Positions 61,753 through 64,000 of a stretch of 64,000 nucleotides of DNA are shown here, piece by piece; position 1 is the first letter of the stretch, and each line of letters begins with the position of its first letter. The DNA comes from Pterobdella sp. o SKG-2022 (lineage: Eukaryota; Annelida; Clitellata; Hirudinida; Piscicolidae), in the NCBI GenBank assembly GCA_964035795.1, contig OZ038320.1, forward strand, positions 28,553,855 to 28,617,854. Reading direction: 5' to 3'. The position numbers and the translations under genes were made by a program. The notes under the pieces were generated by a model. It was not told where the DNA came from and made no database searches. It saw nothing but the letters and a program-made list of their open reading frames with translations.

Positions 61753-64000
61753 CTGCAAAAGTTTGTGTTTAGAATAGTGCCAGCCAGAGATGAAACTACC
61801 ACTTTATTTAACTTTGACAAGGTACGGTTTTCAAACCAATCCACAATCTATTATGTTGTTGTTAAATAAGAGACGTTATGGAGAAAACTATAGAAATTTA
61901 TTTATTTATTTACATCAATATAGCGCAGTTTTCACATAAATTAAACATGTATCAGAGGCGCTTGAAGAGACAAATATAGTTTATAAAGAGATGAAAAGTT
62001 TTCTAGTTTTTATTGACGTGAAAATTTTTTTTTTATTTGAGCATTGCAAGTGAAGCTTTTTAAATTTTTAGCTTGTTGGACTTCACCATCTGGCTAAAAC
62101 GTTTGGTTGAGTCAGCATTGAATTAAAAATCATCGTCAAACATGATCTTTACACTCGGGAATTTACAAGAGATATGTAGATAAGTAAACGACCCGTTATA
62201 ACTGTCTTATCGATCTAGTTTTTGGCAGCCATAAAGGGCAGCAGTATAAAATCCTCATTAAATTTATATAAGGAAAAACATATTTCAAAAGATAAAGGTG
62301 AAAAAGAATCTGAAAGCAAGAGCATACTATGGTTAAAATGACTCTCAGTATATCCGTCTACTTTAAAAAAAAATTCAATGTAATAATTTTATTTGTTTGG
62401 AGTGTATTTATAAATGAAAAGAAAAATTAAAAATCGTCTAAAATCGAAAAATTTGTTTCCAAACTGTTTCTCAGTTTCAGTCTTATCTTTTATTTTTATA
62501 TTTCATCTACTCAATTCAATCGATTGAATCTTTCATATTCCATTTCAAAAAAAATTTCAATTACATTTTGTAATGAAACTTCGTGCTAGTGACTTAAAGT
62601 ATATGAAGAAATTGAAATACTTTCATATTAAAAAAAATGTATGAATAGCTAAACAGTCTTTTCTGTTTATGAAGGCCTAATTTTGAAAGTATTTAAAAAC
62701 CTAAAAATGTTGAAGCTAGTTATTTTTTTAAAAGTAATTTGCTTTTTTTCAGAGCCTTCACAACAGTTTTCATGGTAACGAATCATTTTTAAAGATCAGA
62801 AAATTTTAAACTTGGAAAAGATTTAAGAAAGATTTGACAAAATTTGAATTGTTCCAGAAGACACATTGTATTATCAAAAAAATTTATAGAAACTAAAAAC
62901 AACTTGTATATTTGAATGAGAAATCAATATAGAATTATATAACTTCGTTATGTTAAGAAAATGATTATTTCTATATGAACTAATACCATTAACAAGTAAC
63001 TACAAATATTTTTGTCAATTTCTTTACTCACTGGCACAAATATTGATTGAAAATCACTTACATTTTCGTAACAAAATTTTATCACGTGTTTGACTCTAAA
63101 AAGATGTTTTAGCGAAAAACTTGCTAAGCTCAAATGAATAAATGAGCAGATGATATGGTAATACACCTACAAATAGTACAGACATAAAATAAAGTTGAAG
63201 CGATTGTCTTAATTAAATAGCTTTTTCATTCAACTTACGAACTTAGACAAATGAAAACTTCAGAATTGCAAAATAAACTCTCTATTTTCAGTCAACCTCA
63301 ATCAAAACAAACAAGAGAATGATTATGATATTATTCATTAAATTGAAAAATAACTAAGAATTAAATTTAAAAGGTATTTTTAATATTGATAAAAATTTAT
63401 ATTGTCATAGATACAATTTGTCTTAAGCAATATGAGATTCCAATGTCCTAAATCTTTAATATTTAAGCGGTTTATTCAGAATGTTTGTTCAAAAGCTATA
63501 TTTCATGATTTTTCTGTATCTTTTTAACAATGAATAAAATTTTTTAAAACTTATATAAAAACGATACATCTGAATCAGGCTTGCTTTTTCGAGTTCATAA
63601 AATACATTTAAAAAAAAGTAATTTTATTTACTGTTACCCTCCGTAAAATGACAAAAACAATACCAATTTTCTTATTGTATTTTATATACGACACTATTTT
63701 GAGTCGAAAACACAAATTCAAAGTTATGAAAAGTTCCTAAAAGTGTATGTTTTGAACGAAATGCTGAAATAAAAAAAAATATGCTATGAATGCGAAACAT
63801 TTCTTTAGAAATTTTTCAATGTTGAGTTTTTATGCTAGGAGGAAGGATTCATAAAAGAAACACACCATAAAAAACGTTGATAATGTGAGTTCGAAAAAGA
63901 TTAGTAAAACATAAAAAAATGATAGAAGACCTTTATTTCTACTCAAGCTCAAAAAAAATTATTAATTTTTAGAATTCTACTTTCAAGTAATTTGAAGTAT
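61753..64000. other. AT-rich DNA to window end
   Basis: Presumed intron or intergenic sequence of the candidate minus-strand gene. Nothing else firm is seen; the 72-codon frame at 62948-63166 lacks motifs. Confidence 0.4.

Overview
The window is a stretch of a strongly AT-rich animal nuclear genome (about 70-75% A+T by eye). Spliced genes with GT-AG introns from about 50 nt to several kb, several LINE lineages, and very long di- and tetranucleotide arrays all point to a metazoan, probably an invertebrate. I could not place it more precisely. No rRNA gene, intact tRNA gene, CRISPR array or bacterial operon is visible.

Layout. (1) 1-6,550, minus strand: a host gene of the SRCIN1 (p140Cap)/KIAA1217 (SKT)/sickie scaffold family. 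I rebuilt it as ten exons whose intron phases all agree; its 3' part lies beyond the left edge. (2) 6.6-12.6 kb: AT-rich intergenic DNA with one reverse-transcriptase relic and a dispersed repeat. (3) 12.64-24.96 kb: a 12-kb cluster of nested copies of one LINE family (APE endonuclease, reverse transcriptase, C-terminal C2H2-type fingers). The 3' ends run into (TG)n, and the 5' ends of the next copies also start in (TG)n. Perfect CA/TG arrays up to 869 bp separate the copies. Some copies carry in-frame Asn-rich triplet expansions, internal deletions or inverted 5' segments. (4) 27.86-48.25 kb, plus strand: a PAIP1-like gene (PAM2 motif plus MIF4G domain; translation initiation through poly(A)-binding protein). 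Four 5' exons and one downstream MIF4G exon are firm; the remaining 3' exons are tentative. Its long introns hold inverted (GATA)n/(TATC)n arrays flanking exon 4, several LINE relics, and a hairpin-ended repeat family. (5) 48.3-64 kb: AT-rich DNA with two further LINEs, one of them (55.80-59.15 kb) nearly intact, and two plausible terminal exons of an unrecognised minus-strand gene.

The two host genes are transcribed divergently, and the LINE cluster occupies the intergenic space between them. There is no sign that they share a pathway: one encodes a cytoskeletal/Src-signalling scaffold, the other a translation factor. The most unusual system here is the LINE family that appears to build itself into its own TG-repeat tails.
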